A stretch of DNA of 64,000 nt from Allantophomopsis cytisporea (GCA_024752435.1 CP103034.1:1674001-1738000), one strand, 5' to 3'; shown: positions 1 to 11,188, counted from the first letter of the stretch. Notes: generated from the sequence alone by a model not told the origin. Program-made: numbers and translations.

Positions 1-41
1 GGAGACTAAGCTCGGGAACCATCGATTTGCTGATACGAGAC

Positions 42-920
42 CTAGCTGCTGAAGAATGGTGAAGAGTCGAACATGAAGGTCGATATATTTCTGAAAAGCA
101 TAGATTCTAGCCAGTTAGCATTTAATTAATTAAAATGAACCGTCACACTCACCCATAGGCTACATTCTTTTCAATTCTGTATTTGAGCTTTACATTCGCC
201 TCATGATCTTGGACGAGCTGCTTGCTATGAAATTTGCGTCGGCATACCCGGTACAGAACATTTTCTGCAAATGATATGGTAGATTGGATGATGGTAGCTG
301 GTATTCCTGCGAAAAGCATGCGGAAGATCGACGAGCGAGACTTCTCATAGCGAAGGATCTCAAAGAATGTCATGGTCGAATATGGTTGAAACAACTATCA
401 AGTCAGCTTTGATCATGCGTGGGAGGATATTTAGTACCATGATTCGACGTCGAAGACCAACCACACCCCATGTTCCCATATAGAACGATTGTCGACCATA
501 ATCAAGTAAGCTTAAACCAGCACGACTCTCTTCTTCTTTAAGTTTTCGGGCCTTTGCCTCTCTCTTCTTGACCGTGCTGTATTCCTCAATGATTCCTGCA
601 GTCTCAAGGACTTCATTTGCAGCGCGAACTTGATCTCTAGCAATACGTTCAGACCAGCGGTTCACAGGACGGCCAGCTCCATCATATTCTTGATCACCAA
701 GATCATCATTCTCCTGATCATCAGAATCCTGGATAAGGTCCGGTTCATATGGAGAGCGACCCTGTTCAGCATTAGCTTCTTCTTCCTCTTCCTCTTCTTC
801 TTCTCTCTCCCACTGTTCATAGCAGGCTTCTATGAAGTCACGAGGACTATAAAGAAGCACTTTGAAATCGTAGCTGTCGACGATATGATTATCTGAGCGT
901 AGCTCAAAGTCGGCAGGCAT
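42..920 (-). CDS. Conserved-looking hypothetical protein, 3 exons
   Basis: I do not recognise the family. The first true ATG is at 920; an in-frame TTG lies just upstream. Exons are 920-438, 394-153 and 90-42, giving about 257 aa. Intron 1 (437-395, 43 nt) begins GTACTA, has a GCTGAC branch site and ends TAG. Intron 2 (152-91) begins GTGAGT, has GCTAAC and ends CAG. Both joins keep the frame, and the stop is TAG at 44-42. The N-terminal part is acidic, with a run of nine glutamates at about residues 40-50, followed by a charged Lys/Glu/Arg-rich stretch. After intron 1 comes a hydrophobic segment (about residues 180-205) and then a basic tail. It is divergently oriented to UTP13. The end lies close to the window edge, so the last exon is the least certain part. 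Confidence 0.6.
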
Positions 921-1452
921 GGTCGCAACTTGGGACAAAGAGTGAAGAATTCATAAGATTGGAATGGCTTGGTAACGTCGGAGTACACGAAAGTGACTGT
1001 CCATATTTGTGCCGTAGTTACGCGCGCATAAGGACAATGTGAATATCGTGACTTACCAGCGCAAGTACAGTCAGTGATTGCATTCTACCCATTTCCGCTA
1101 CTTTCTCATCAACCCATGCTCACTATTTAATACATTCCACTTGAGAGTATGCTGTTCGAAGCCATGAACAATTATACAAAAATGATGCTTTTGATGATTG
1201 AAGATTGTAGGAAGAGCATGGATGGATTCATGGAATAACCGATGAGGCTACAGTCGCACTCAGGAAAACTAAGCTGTGGAGTCGAGGCTCTGCGGGGCTC
1301 CGGGAACTACGACTTAGCTGCAGCGCCATCCCTGCAAAGTCCAAAAGTTTTGGAGAACGAGAAAATCATCACCATAATCTTCACAAATCTTCACTGATCC
1401 GCCTGTTCTGCAGATATATTTGCGACTTTCTATAATCGCATTTTCCGCAAAC
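921..1452. promoter_or_regulatory. Divergent intergenic region between hypothetical gene and UTP13
   Basis: This 532-bp stretch separates two divergently transcribed genes and must carry both promoters. I see no open frame of note. A GC-richer patch around 1280-1345 contains repeated GGGGCTCC/GGGACT-like words and CTGCAG. No specific factor site can be named. Confidence 0.4.
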
Positions 1453-4244
1453 ATGGCTAACAAGGCAGCATATCAAACGACATTCGAGCCAGAAGAGACA
1501 ATTCAACCAATTTATACTGGTGGAAGTGTTGCTTTGGATAATAGCGGGCGCATTCTTGCGACCTGCCTTGGCGAAGATGTTTTGATTACGGATCTGAATA
1601 CTGGAAAAGAGCTTGCGCGTATTGAGGGTGATGGAGAAGTTGTATCGACGTTGACTTGTAAGTAAAAACCTCATGGCTCCTAGACTCTGCTGACAGTTTA
1701 GTGACTCCTTCTGCTTCTCACCTCATCATCTGCTCGCGATCACTATCGATGCGAATTTATGCCTTACGACCATCACCAACCGCTCCCTTTTCGATCACGA
1801 CTGAAATCCTTCGAACACTGAAACCCCATGCGTCTCCCGTTGTTGTGTTAGCCGTCGATCAAACAAGCACTCTTCTCGCAACTGGAGCAGCTGATGGTGT
1901 CGTAAAAGTCTGGGATATTCGTGGAGGTTTCGTCACACATACATTCCGAGGACCAAATATTCTTATTTCGGCTCTCTGTTTCTTCGAATTGACTGCAAGC
2001 AATAGAGTTGAGGAAACTGGTATTTCAGCTCGCAATAGAAAGAATCGCAAGAACAACGCACACGAAGAAGATACATCGGAAGAATCTACTACGAAAGGCT
2101 TTCGTCTCGCGACTGGTAGTCAAGATGGCAAAGTCCACATTTATGACCTTTTCAAGAGTGCACGTATATCAACATTGGACTCTCATGTTTCTGATGTTCG
2201 AGCTTTGGATTATTCGACCGAAGAAAATGCACTCTTGACGGGTAGTAGAGATAAGACAATTATGTGGTGGGATGCAAAGACATGGAAGGTGAGGAAGGTC
2301 GTACCGGTCTTGGAAGAAGTTGAGGCTGCAGGATTCATTGGTGATGGAAGTTTGACATACACTGGCGGTGCGAATGGACGACTTCGAATTTGGCAGACCG
2401 ATAGTGGAAGAGAGATATCGAGACCACAAGCAGCGGGTGCGGAAGCGGAGAACATTGTCAGCGCAAACTACTCGAAAGGACTTCCATTCATCATGTCGGT
2501 CCATGGAGATCAAACACTTGTCCTACACTCCACAGCTGGACTTGCCAATGTCACCGAAGGCTCTACGATTGAGCCTCTTCCTGAGCTCCGAAGAATTTCG
2601 GGTACACATGACGAAATTATTGATTTAGGATATCTGCTCCCGGACAGATCTTTACTGGCCCTCGCTACAAACTCGGAAGATATTCGAATCGTTTCTCTCG
2701 GTCATGCTAATGATGAGGCTATGGATACTGATACGCCGTCAAGCACATATTTTGGTGCTGATGTTGCATTATTGAGAGGACACGAGGAGATCATTATTTG
2801 TCTTGACATTGATTGGTCGGGACACTGGATTGCTACTGGTGCTAAGGACAACACAGCCAAGTTGTGGAGAATCGATGCTGCGAACAATTCATTCACCTGC
2901 TACGCCACATTTACAGGTCACGCAGAGTCTCTCGGTGCCATTGCGCTTCCTCGTTCAACGCCACCCGTTGACTCCGCCGCATACAAAAATCCTCTTGATC
3001 ATCCACCAGCTTACATCTTGACCGGTTCTCAAGATCAGACCGTTAAGAGATGGGATGTTCCTAGACCAGAAGCTCTGAAGACCGCAAAGAAGGCACCAAG
3101 AGCGTTGTACACTCGCAAAGCCCACGACAAGGATATCAATGCCCTTGATGTGAACCATAATGGCCAGCTTTTTGCTTCTGCATCTCAAGATAAGACTGTA
3201 AAGATCTGGTCTGTCGAAGAAGGAGAGGCTATTGGTGTTCTGAGAGGACACCGAAGAGGTGTATGGTCGATCAAGTTTGCACCAAAGGAAACGCCAACCA
3301 TTATCGGCGATAACGGTCCGGCGGCAACCAACAAGGGTCTTGCTTTGACTGGTAGTGGAGATAAGACTATTAAGGTCTGGAGCCTCTCTGATTATAGTTG
3401 TTTACGAACCTTTGAGGGTCATACCAACAGTGTCTTGAAGGTTGCATGGCTAAACATGCCAAAGGGAGATGACCGTGGAAAGCGCCGTGTTCATTTTGCC
3501 AGTGCTGGTGGTGATGGTTTGGTGAAGGTTTGGGATGCGAACACTGGTGAAGTAGAGTGCACATTGGACAATCACGAAGACCGAGTATGGGCACTCACTG
3601 TTCATCCAACAACTAACACCATTGTGTCCGGAAGTGGAGACTCTACAATTACGTTCTGGAAAGACACTACTTCGTCTACAGCAGCTGCATCAACCGCAGC
3701 GGCAACACAGTTCGTCGAACAGGAACAGCAACTGCAGAATTACATCCACTCTGGTTCCTACCGCCAAGCTATCACCCTCGCTCTCCAACTAAATCACCCA
3801 GCTCGTCTTCTATCCCTCTTCACAACTGTTGTCACCGGTCCTCAAGAGGAAGATTCTCTTTGCGGTCTCAAGGCTGTCGATGAGGTCATCGCCTCGTTGT
3901 CTGATGATCAACTTTTCACACTTCTTCTCCGTCTTCGTGACTGGAACACCAATGCTCGTACTGCAACTGTTGCGCAGCGTATTATGTGGACCATTGTCAA
4001 GAGTTATCCAGCGACTAGATTGGCGAATCTGAAGGTCAGGGGTAAGGGCAAGAGTTTGAAGGATGTGGTAGAGGCATTGAGAGTTTATACCGAGAGACAC
4101 TACAGAAGGATAGAGGAGTTGGTCGATGAGAGTTATTTGGTGGAATATACTCTCAGGGAGATGGACGATGTTGCTTTTGGCGGTGAAGAAACAGTTGAGG
4201 CTATTGAGGCAGCTGATACTGAGGGTGATATGATCATGGTTTGA
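1453..4244 (+). CDS. UTP13: U3 snoRNP (SSU processome) WD40 protein Utp13
   Basis: Two exons, 1453-1657 and 1702-4244 (915 aa). The 44-nt intron starts GTAAGT, has GCTGAC and ends TTTAG; joining T with TG restores a Leu codon. The protein is a string of WD40 repeats, about twelve, through roughly residue 690. Clear blades end in motifs such as GSQDQTVKRWD, SQDKTVKIWS, GSGDKTIKVWS and GGDGLVKVWD, each preceded by GH or H-D residues. After an Ala/Thr linker there is a helical C-terminal domain (about 735-890), starting near EQQLQNYIHSGSYRQA, which is typical of the Utp13 family. Utp13 (human TBL3) is a UTP-B subunit acting in the nucleolus on 35S pre-rRNA cleavage and 18S maturation. Length fits the family. 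It is housekeeping and intact. Confidence 0.93.
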
Positions 4245-4797
4245 GATCAGAAGGACTGCTTGAAATTGGCCTGAGTGAGCCATCAAGGCTCTCTCACCGA
4301 TAACAGTTAACTGCAGTTACATGAGGCGTCATACCCATATGATCACGATTATGTAAATTTAGCTATGTAACAGACTCATGGTAGACAGGGCTGCGACGCA
4401 AAGTAGAAGGACACGTTTGGAGATGGGCGTTAGGGATGCATGTAGTATGAAATCATAGCGAAAGGACAGGATAAAAACTTTATAAATTATTCGAGACACC
4501 TATTTTGTAGCCACTCGGAGGGAAATTGTAAGAATTCATAGAAATTCAGGTGGATAGAACTCACACATACACTTGCAAGTAGACAATTGAAAACAAATAA
4601 TTCGTACTGTCCTGTAGTGAATTACGCTATTCGGAGTAACCTTTCCATACATCCATGTGACTCTTTAGAGTTTATGTCAGACAAGAACGTCAACAAAACT
4701 TTATAATGAGTGCAAAAAAGCTAAAGACTTGAAAACAAGGCAGTCGTCATTGAACATTTCTGACCAAGAACCTTCGACATACATGCAATAAAAATGC
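4245..4797. other. Intergenic, 3' side of UTP13
   Basis: About 550 bp of AT-rich sequence with no protein-like frame. It presumably contains the UTP13 3' UTR; several AATAAA-like words (for example near 4788-4793) occur. Nothing else was recognised. Confidence 0.3.
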
Positions 4798-4802
4798 AAA
4801 AA
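4798..4802 (-). terminator. Pol III T-run after tRNA-Asn
   Basis: On the minus strand five consecutive T residues follow the tRNA 3' end after 6 nt, the usual RNA polymerase III stop signal. Confidence 0.6.
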
Positions 4803-4808
4803 GAAAGT

Positions 4809-4882
4809 CTCTCCCACACAGGCTTGAACTGTGAACCTCCCGATTAACAGTCGGACGCGCTAGCCAATTGCGCCATGGAAGA
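4809..4882 (-). tRNA. tRNA-Asn (anticodon GTT)
   Basis: A 74-nt cloverleaf folds on the minus strand. The acceptor stem TCTTCCA pairs with TGGGAGA, and the discriminator is G. The D stem is GCGC/GCGC around AATTGGCTA. The anticodon stem-loop has CTGTTAA in the loop, giving GTT. The T arm is CACAG-TTCAAGC-CTGTG. No intron is present. B-box sequence GGTTCACAGTTCAAGCC lies in the T arm. Confidence 0.93.
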
Positions 4883-5441
4883 CTTGTTGTTGTGCTCCGG
4901 CGCATTATTTCGATAGATTACCGAGATTGGATAGAGTGGGTCTTGATGATTGATGTTGGCTAGCCAGCTTATGGATGATTGATGCATATTGGCTCGAATA
5001 TCTGAAAAATTGAGATCTAGGCATGAAATTGAGTGTAGGAAGAGTCTTGATTCATGTACCAATAGTTGTCACTTATTTTCAGGTCTTCTTTGGTGAGAGT
5101 TTGTGGTTCCCTCATTAACGTGCTTGTCATTGGTAGGGGTCTCGTGAATTTCAGAGATATGCTTCTCTGAATATTTCTAACATCAAAATCTTCACAAGTA
5201 AATTTCAGCATATGATAAATCAATATTCCAGCCTTGTGAATTGATCCGAATGACTACTAAAACTAGTTCGTCATCATATCTGATCAAATCTTTCATTTTC
5301 TATGCTAAATAGTAGCCTGAAAGATAGATATGCCTATCACGTTGTCCCTTTTCTGCCAACACAAGACATCTCAAATCATCATCTTTCTTGAGAACCACTG
5401 CCTGTTCACAGCGATATATAAGTAGCACAATTTCAACAATC
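4883..5441. other. Spacer between the two tRNA genes
   Basis: About 560 bp between divergently oriented tRNA genes. There is no convincing coding frame or repeat. A TATA-like string (GATATATAAG) lies about 20 bp upstream of the tRNA-Ala. Confidence 0.3.
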
Positions 5442-5513
5442 GGGCGATTGGTCTAGTGGTATGATATATCCTTAGCATGGATGGGGTCGCGGGTTCAATT
5501 CCTGCATCGTCCA
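5442..5513 (+). tRNA. tRNA-Ala (anticodon AGC)
   Basis: A 72-nt cloverleaf. The acceptor stem GGGCGAT pairs with ATCGTCC and contains a G3:U70 wobble, the main identity element for alanyl-tRNA synthetase; the discriminator is A. The D arm is GTCT..TGAT with loop AGTGGTA. The anticodon stem TATCC/GGATG closes loop TTAGCAT, giving AGC. The T arm is GCGGG-TTCAATT-CCTGC with one G:U. The D arm resembles those of fungal tRNA-Pro, but the anticodon and G3:U70 both say alanine. Confidence 0.92.
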
Positions 5514-5515
5514 TT

Positions 5516-5542
5516 AACTCCTGAAAAGGAGTTTCTTATTTT
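5516..5542 (+). terminator. Hairpin and T-run behind tRNA-Ala
   Basis: AACTCC (5516-5521) and GGAGTT (5528-5533) can form a short hairpin, followed by TTTT at 5539-5542. The T-run alone can stop Pol III; the hairpin may be incidental. Confidence 0.45.
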
Positions 5543-6059
5543 GTCTGGGTGACAAATTTTATCAAATATTTTTGTTAGTTAAGTTTTGGGACCCATAGCC
5601 TTGCTCATTGGCTTGCCGACGGAGACCGGGTATGTCTAACTTACAAACGGAGACTAGAACCATAGGCCCTAGTACGGAGCATCTCATATGGAATCGTATT
5701 ACTGTACCTGTCTTGCGTAGTGCTGGTTGAGACAAGCAAGATAGAGATGATACCTATAAAAAGTGGTTGACAGAATATCATGCTACATAAAGAGAAGACC
5801 GTTTGATGGAAGATCTTTTTGAGGTTCCGCGGGTAGATAGTCCTCGAGGTAATAGAAATAATCGTTTTCTACAGGGTTTGACTTTGATCATCGGAAGAAA
5901 GACAAATAAGTGGTTGTGGTGTTGCAGGAAGAGAAGGCTGAATGTCAAATACCTGGTTTGCATTGTTTGCACCCGCGTCACCATCGCAGCCTTCAAAAGT
6001 TCGCGTTCCAATCCCATACAATCAACAAAAAGGCCACTCCACACGCACTCACCATTCTC
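5543..6059. promoter_or_regulatory. Upstream region of SAD1
   Basis: About 520 bp without a convincing gene. The SAD1 reading frame is open from 5910 onward, but the upstream residues look unlike the family, so 5543-6059 is read as promoter and 5' UTR. Confidence 0.35.
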
Positions 6060-7661
6060 ATGAACACGATGATGAAACGGCAAGCTGTAGAATCTCTGGA
6101 AGATGTTGCTGGCGTTGACTCTCCAGCATCCAAGAAATCTAGACCGGATAGTCAAACCCCGACCAATGGATTTGAACACACGCCAACTGTCGAGGACGAG
6201 GTAGCTTCACCAGCAGAGGAGGAGGAAGACGAAGAGGAAGAGGAATCTATAGTTTCTGCGCCTACACGCCAGGTGGCACCGCTCGAAGGGTACGATGATC
6301 TCTATCTCGACACCATCAACCGCAGTGTATTGGACTTCGATTTCGAGAAGCTGTGCTCGGTCTCACTGTCGAATATCAACGTGTATGCCTGCCTGGTATG
6401 CGGTCGCTATTATCAAGGTCGCGGGCCTAAATCGCACGCGTATTTCCATGCGCTAGAGGTGGGACATCATGTTTACATCAATATGCAGACGCAGAAGGTG
6501 TACGTGTTACCGGAGGGCTACGAGGTGAAGAACAAGAGTTTGGAGGATATCAAATTCGTATCAGATCCGCGGTACGCGAAAGAGGAGGTCATGAAGATGG
6601 ACAAGGAGGAGAAGTCATCGTGGGCGTTAGGTGGCAAGCAGTATACCCCGGGATTCGTGGGGATGAATAATATCAAGGAGAATGATTATTTCAATGTGGT
6701 CATCCAGGCACTGTCGCATGTTCCACCGCTTCGGAATTACTTCATGTTGGAGGACTTTTCTTCGAAACCAGAATTGGTGAAGCGATTGTCCATTCTGTTC
6801 AGGAAGATTTGGAATCCGAGGGCTTTTAAAGCACATGTTTCTCCACATGAATTGCTGCAACAAATCTCACTGCAGTCGAGTAAGAGATTCACCCTCACGA
6901 ATCAGTCCGATCCAGTAGAGTTCTTGAGCTGGTTCTTGAATAACATTCATTTGGCTCTCGGAGGAAGCAAAACAAAACCAGGCAGCAGCATGATTCAACA
7001 AATCTTCCAAGGGAAGCTCAAAGTTGAAAGTCAAGCAATCACAGCGAAGGCCGATGCAGGAGACAGACTGAGATTCGAGGAGGCAGCAGAAGTGAAGAGC
7101 GACGTCAACCGATTTATGATGTTGACGCTCGATCTCCCAGCGGCACCACTTTTCCAAGACGAACTCGACCAAAACATCATTCCTCAAGTCCCACTAACAT
7201 CGATCCTAAGCAAATATGATGGTTTACGAGCGCAAGAACATCTGAACACCCGAAAACGTTACCGTCTCCTCCATCCTTTACCGCCATACCTCCTTTTCCA
7301 TATCAAGCGCTTCTCCACCAACAAATTCGTATCTGAACGCAATCCTACTATTGTGACATTCGATGCGCGAAATCTCGATATGGGACCATATGTGGAGCCT
7401 TCGCCAAATCATCCAATGGGCGAACCGATCTGGTATGATCTGGTGGCTAATATTGTGCACGAAGCCGTGAGAGGTCGTGAAGATAGTGTGGAGGGAGAGG
7501 CGGAGAAGCATGCTTGGAAGGTGCAGGTTCGAGACAGGGGAAGAGAGGAGTGGCTTCAGATCCAGGACTTGTTTGTGGAGAAGACTCAACGAGAGCTTCT
7601 GTACTTGGGAGAGAGCTATTTGCAGGTTTGGGAGAAGAGAAGGACACCAAAGAAGAAGTGA
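6060..7661 (+). CDS. SAD1: Sad1/USP39-type tri-snRNP ubiquitin-protease-like splicing factor
   Basis: Single exon, 533 aa from the ATG at 6060. The open frame extends 50 codons further upstream, but family resemblance begins after the acidic tract. Order: Lys/Glu-rich N-terminus with a long acidic run (about 52-64); a UBP-type zinc finger (about 99-150) with CLVCGRYYQGRG, SHAYFHA and GHH; then a USP fold from about 196. The position where active USPs have the Cys box reads GMNNIKENDYFN, so Asp 209 replaces the catalytic Cys. This is the established inactive state of Sad1/USP39. The protein works in the nucleus, where it supports U4/U6.U5 tri-snRNP integrity and pre-mRNA splicing. A basic tail ends the protein. 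It looks intact. Confidence 0.93.
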   Translation: MNTMMKRQAVESLEDVAGVDSPASKKSRPDSQTPTNGFEHTPTVEDEVASPAEEEEDEEEEESIVSAPTRQVAPLEGYDDLYLDTINRSVLDFDFEKLCSVSLSNINVYACLVCGRYYQGRGPKSHAYFHALEVGHHVYINMQTQKVYVLPEGYEVKNKSLEDIKFVSDPRYAKEEVMKMDKEEKSSWALGGKQYTPGFVGMNNIKENDYFNVVIQALSHVPPLRNYFMLEDFSSKPELVKRLSILFRKIWNPRAFKAHVSPHELLQQISLQSSKRFTLTNQSDPVEFLSWFLNNIHLALGGSKTKPGSSMIQQIFQGKLKVESQAITAKADAGDRLRFEEAAEVKSDVNRFMMLTLDLPAAPLFQDELDQNIIPQVPLTSILSKYDGLRAQEHLNTRKRYRLLHPLPPYLLFHIKRFSTNKFVSERNPTIVTFDARNLDMGPYVEPSPNHPMGEPIWYDLVANIVHEAVRGREDSVEGEAEKHAWKVQVRDRGREEWLQIQDLFVEKTQRELLYLGESYLQVWEKRRTPKKK

Positions 7662-8122
7662 TGTGTTTGGATTAGGCTTGTTGTATAGATCGGCAATACA
7701 TTCTGCTGATGAAATGATGATAATGACGGTTGGAATTGTATAGAAATCAATATACTCAATCATCAAGGAGCGAGGTGCTTAGGAATTGATGAGATCTGAT
7801 TGTACTTATCATTTCTTGTCAGTTATACCTTGCTCAAAAGCCTTTATCTTCTCAAGACCTTCTTTTGCACATCCCTCTGTTTTCTCGGTGAGGTCTCATT
7901 ATGAATGGCACTGCAATGTACGCAGGTGATTGGATAGGCATTCCAGTCTTCTTTGATCACCTAAGATGTGTGGATTGCTTGAAAGTATTACCACAGAGCA
8001 TTACGTTCATGAGATCTTCCGATCCCATTCTGCAAGTTATTATCACCTCCCCAAGAAAGATCTGGTTTCAACGACTCCCACCACTCTAGTAAATGCTATC
8101 GAGTGTCATGAACTTCTCACTT
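7662..8122. other. Intergenic, 3' side of SAD1
   Basis: Contains the SAD1 3' end. Short frames here have no recognisable family or coding bias; nothing else is supported. Confidence 0.3.
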
Positions 8123-8599
8123 TCAACTGACCTGCCAAGAGTACCACATCTGTTCACATACCTGGTATCCCAGCTTGTCTCCCAGCCAATCTACATAACC
8201 CAAAACAACTCAATACCCAACATGTCTCCTTGGCCTAGTGGGATACGTCGGGCCCTGCAACTTCGCGAACTTCTCGAAATCGCCGAGTCCACGCTTCGAC
8301 TCTCCATGGTCATATAGCTGGGTCGATATCTTCGCCTGTCTGGGATAAGGACTACTGTAAAACCAGTAAAATCCCTTCGGTGGGGTGTCTGGTGCAGCTG
8401 GTGAGGTTCGCCCCGGTTGTATTCTTTTTGCCGTTTCTGAAGGGGTTGGGCTGTTACCTTCTTTTTTACTGATGATGTTTGCGTGGATGATTGGACGCGG
8501 TTGTATGTGTGTATTAATGTGTTTTCTGACTACTTTTCTTGATATGCTTCGAATTGGGGAACTAATTGTGATAGCTGCTGATAGCTTTGAACTTTGAAT
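8123..8599 (-). pseudogene. Protein-like minus-strand frame without ATG, one internal stop
   Basis: Reading the minus strand from 8599 to 8123 gives about 158 codons in one frame, broken only by TGA at 8212-8210. There is no ATG, so this would be an internal or terminal exon, or a relic. The composition is protein-like: a Ser/Thr/Pro-rich start, then a Tyr/Phe/Gly-rich middle (KGFYWFYSSPYPRQAK, then YDHGESKRGLGDFEKFAK), and after the stop YVDWLGDKLGYQ. I do not recognise it. Chance openness cannot be excluded. Confidence 0.3.
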
Positions 8600-8940
8600 A
8601 GCTTAAGCTGTTGATTGAGATATTGTTGGAGTGCTTGATATATATTCTTCATCGGGGAAGTATTGGTCACTACCACTGAAGAATCAGGAGAGGCAGTATT
8701 CAGGTCGGCTCCTACACATGTTACAGCTTAGGTAGTCGAACAATAACAAGCTTCATCAGGTGCTTTATTGCATTGCTTGCTTCACTCAGATCTCCACATC
8801 TTGTTTGTATCCATCCAGTTCTCTGTTTTACGTGATCAACATCAATCCATAACCTAGTGTATGAAGAATATCGGGTATCGATGATTAAAAGCAAATGCAA
8901 ACGTGCCAACCTGCTGCATAACTCAAGCTTTGCAATCCGT
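8600..8940. other. Intergenic, 3' side of the phosphatase gene
   Basis: About 340 bp holding the 3' flank of the phosphatase gene. I see no further coding or structured element. Confidence 0.3.
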
Positions 8941-9939
8941 CTATTCAACGTCTTCAGCCTTGAGATTCTCCTTAATCTGAGCTCTCATCTTCTCATCAAC
9001 GCCAATACTTTCCAAATAATTCTCAATGCCCCCATACTTCTCCGCCAAATAGCTCTCCACACTCTCAACCCAATCCCGCGGACACCTAGCAAACTCCTCT
9101 CCCAGATCAATCTCCTTAATCTCCGCCATCCTCCCCTCCATCTCCGGCTCCAACTCCTTCTCACTAAGCATATAATCCTTCTCAATCACACGTCTATCCA
9201 CGCCCAACAAAAACAACAACAAAGCAACAATCAATCCCGTACGATCCTTCCCCTGCGTGCAATGCACCAAAACCGGATACGACTCAGCGCGCGCAAAGAC
9301 CCCAACAGCATCCTTCACCTCAGGCCGCGAATGATCCAGCGTATTCCTCGCCAACCCCACCAACCCAATAGGCGAAAGCACCTCGCGCGCAAGGATGCTG
9401 ATAGCCTGGATGCGCCGCCCAACCGCCATCAGAAAGACCAGCTTGACGAACGAAAACAACGACAGCCTCCACATCAGCGACCGCTCAAAGCCCCGCCCGT
9501 TGAGGTTGATCTCCACGTACCGCACGCCCTCCATCTTCATCGGCAGCGCGAGTGCCGGGTTCGCAGCCAGCGCCGGCCCGCCCGCCACGTCAGCCGCCCG
9601 CTTGTCGCGCTGCTTGACGTGCTCCGACGTCGTGCGCAGGTCCATCACGCTGCGGACGCGGTATTCTGCCGTCAGGCGTTGGCGGTCGGCCACGGTTGCG
9701 TCGTCCGGGCGTGCTGAGCGGAATAGACGCCCTTCTCTCATGAGCCTGTGCGGATTAGGAGCGGTCTTTTTTTTTATTTTTATTTTTTTGTGGGAGGGAG
9801 GGGGGCGGGTCTCGGGCGCAACTCACTTCTTCCCGCTGGCTTCGTTGACGAATTTGCCAACGTCGCGGAAGTTGAGCAGGTTGGTGAAGGGGGGGCACGT
9901 GATGGCTTGTGTGGGCTGGTTGGGTTTGATGTCGGCCAT
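8941..9939 (-). CDS. IphP-type tyrosine/serine protein phosphatase
   Basis: Exon 1 is 9939-9827 and exon 2 is 9745-8941. The 81-nt intron starts GTGAGT and ends CAG, and joining AA with G keeps the frame, giving 305 aa. The start carries LLNFRDVGKF, the opening motif of this family, followed by LFRSARPDD and SVMDLRTTSEH. The signature P-loop is HCTQGKDRTG with the nucleophile Cys at about residue 200 and Arg at 206 (C-x5-R). The family (Tyr_phosphatase_3) forms a phospho-Cys intermediate and removes phosphate from Tyr/Ser residues or phospholipids; the substrate is unknown. An Ala/Gly-rich insert lies around residues 85-105. The 3' half uses many C-ending codons compared with neighbours. It is convergent with SAD1. 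Confidence 0.88.
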
Positions 9940-10429
9940 TTTGGGGGGGAGAGAGGGTGATGTGCGGAGGTGGCGGTGCTTCTTTTTAATGTGAATTGGA
10001 ATGGGAGGTTCTCCTTAGGTAATTCGTGTTTTTTTCTTTTTCTTCTGGTGGGTTGTTTTCGTTTTGCACTCCGATCATGTAGGCCACTTGGATTGTTTAT
10101 GGTCTATGGTGTTGTCTACGTTGATCAAGTGGAGCGGGTGATAGGGAGTCGAATGAATGTCAACAAAAGGGGGAGAGGATGAGCGAGCAGGTCAGGAAGC
10201 GGGGGAGTCAATTGAGGCTTGACTTGATCTTGATGATGGAGTCATGTAGTAGTATGTTTGTACGGCGTGGAGTCCCAAAAGCAGGGAATGGAAGCGAAAG
10301 TTACATCCATGCGCAGATCAGTGATGGGTATCCATCTACTCTATCTCCGGATAGACGCACAGAGGGATGCGATGAGGGCCCATAATTGACCAGCATCAAG
10401 GGATTAATTGAGTGGTGGATGTTTGATTG

Positions 10430-10680
10430 GATTTATGTTTATGTTTATATTTATATATCTTTATATTTATATATATCTTTATATATCATTATATATCCTC
10501 ATGATTATCATAATATTGTAGTACGAATTCTTAGATGTTTCATTATATTTATCAATGATCATCATAATAAATCTTCGGAAGTCAATCGCATTTGTTGATT
10601 TATGATTATTATTATGATTATTATGATTATTATTATTATTATGATCATTATTATTATTATGATCATTATTATTTAATATT
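10430..10680. repeat. AT-rich low-complexity block
   Basis: Runs of TTTATG/TTTATATTTATATAT (10433-10500) are followed by a run built from ATTATT and ATGATTATT units (10600-10675). Sequence composition alone supports this. Confidence 0.8.
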
Positions 10681-10850
10681 ATGCGACAGTCAATCCGCGC
10701 CGGGATTGGTCTGGCGTGACGCCACAGTAGGAAAGGTCTAGTAGATGCTCATATGATAGATTAGATGCTACGTCATCGCTGCCACCGAAAAAGGCGACTT
10801 TGTCTGCTACGACACGACACAGGACGAGCGCATAGACTGGCCTGTCCTGT

Positions 10851-10871
10851 ATGATGATGATGATGATGATG
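10851..10871. repeat. (ATG)7 microsatellite
   Basis: Seven perfect ATG units, in the upstream region of EIS1. Confidence 0.9.
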
Positions 10872-10925
10872 TTGTTGCTCTCCTCTACTCTACTGCACAT
10901 GTAAACTCCTCAAAAACATCCACCT

Positions 10926-10944
10926 CTACTACTACTACTACTAC
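10926..10944. repeat. (CTA)6 microsatellite
   Basis: Six perfect CTA units plus one base, upstream of EIS1. Confidence 0.9.
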
Positions 10945-11160
10945 CTCATCCTCCTCATAATACAACAACTTCCGAATACCTTCTTCTTCTCTTCTCTTCA
11001 ATCTTCAATCTTCAATCTTCTATCTTCTAATACAATTCACACCGTTGAAGACTTCACCCTACTCATCACTCGCACACCAGACCTTGAGAGAGTATCGCCG
11101 TCGCATAGCTAAAGCTACGATCTACCCACCACAGCTCCTCTGCGACAACACAAATAAACA

Positions 11161-11188
11161 AACAACAACAACAACAACAACAACAACA
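11161..11188. repeat. (AAC)9 microsatellite in the EIS1 leader
   Basis: Nine perfect AAC units plus one base, 75 bp before the EIS1 start; probably transcribed in the 5' leader. CAA-rich unstructured leaders are common in fungi. Confidence 0.88.

Noticed and set aside
630..896. Hydrophobic plus-strand frame (88 codons, Ile/Phe-rich)
   Set aside because: It is the antisense of the Glu-rich exon of the hypothetical gene; Glu codons read backwards give Phe/Leu-rich protein.
8857..9994. Long plus-strand frames across the phosphatase locus
   Set aside because: They oppose the clear IphP-type phosphatase with its HCTQGKDRTG motif, and look like His/Arg/Pro-rich antisense translation.
10600..10675. 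ATTATT/ATGATTATT run as a CRISPR-like array
   Set aside because: Simple sequence without spacers, in a eukaryotic genome.
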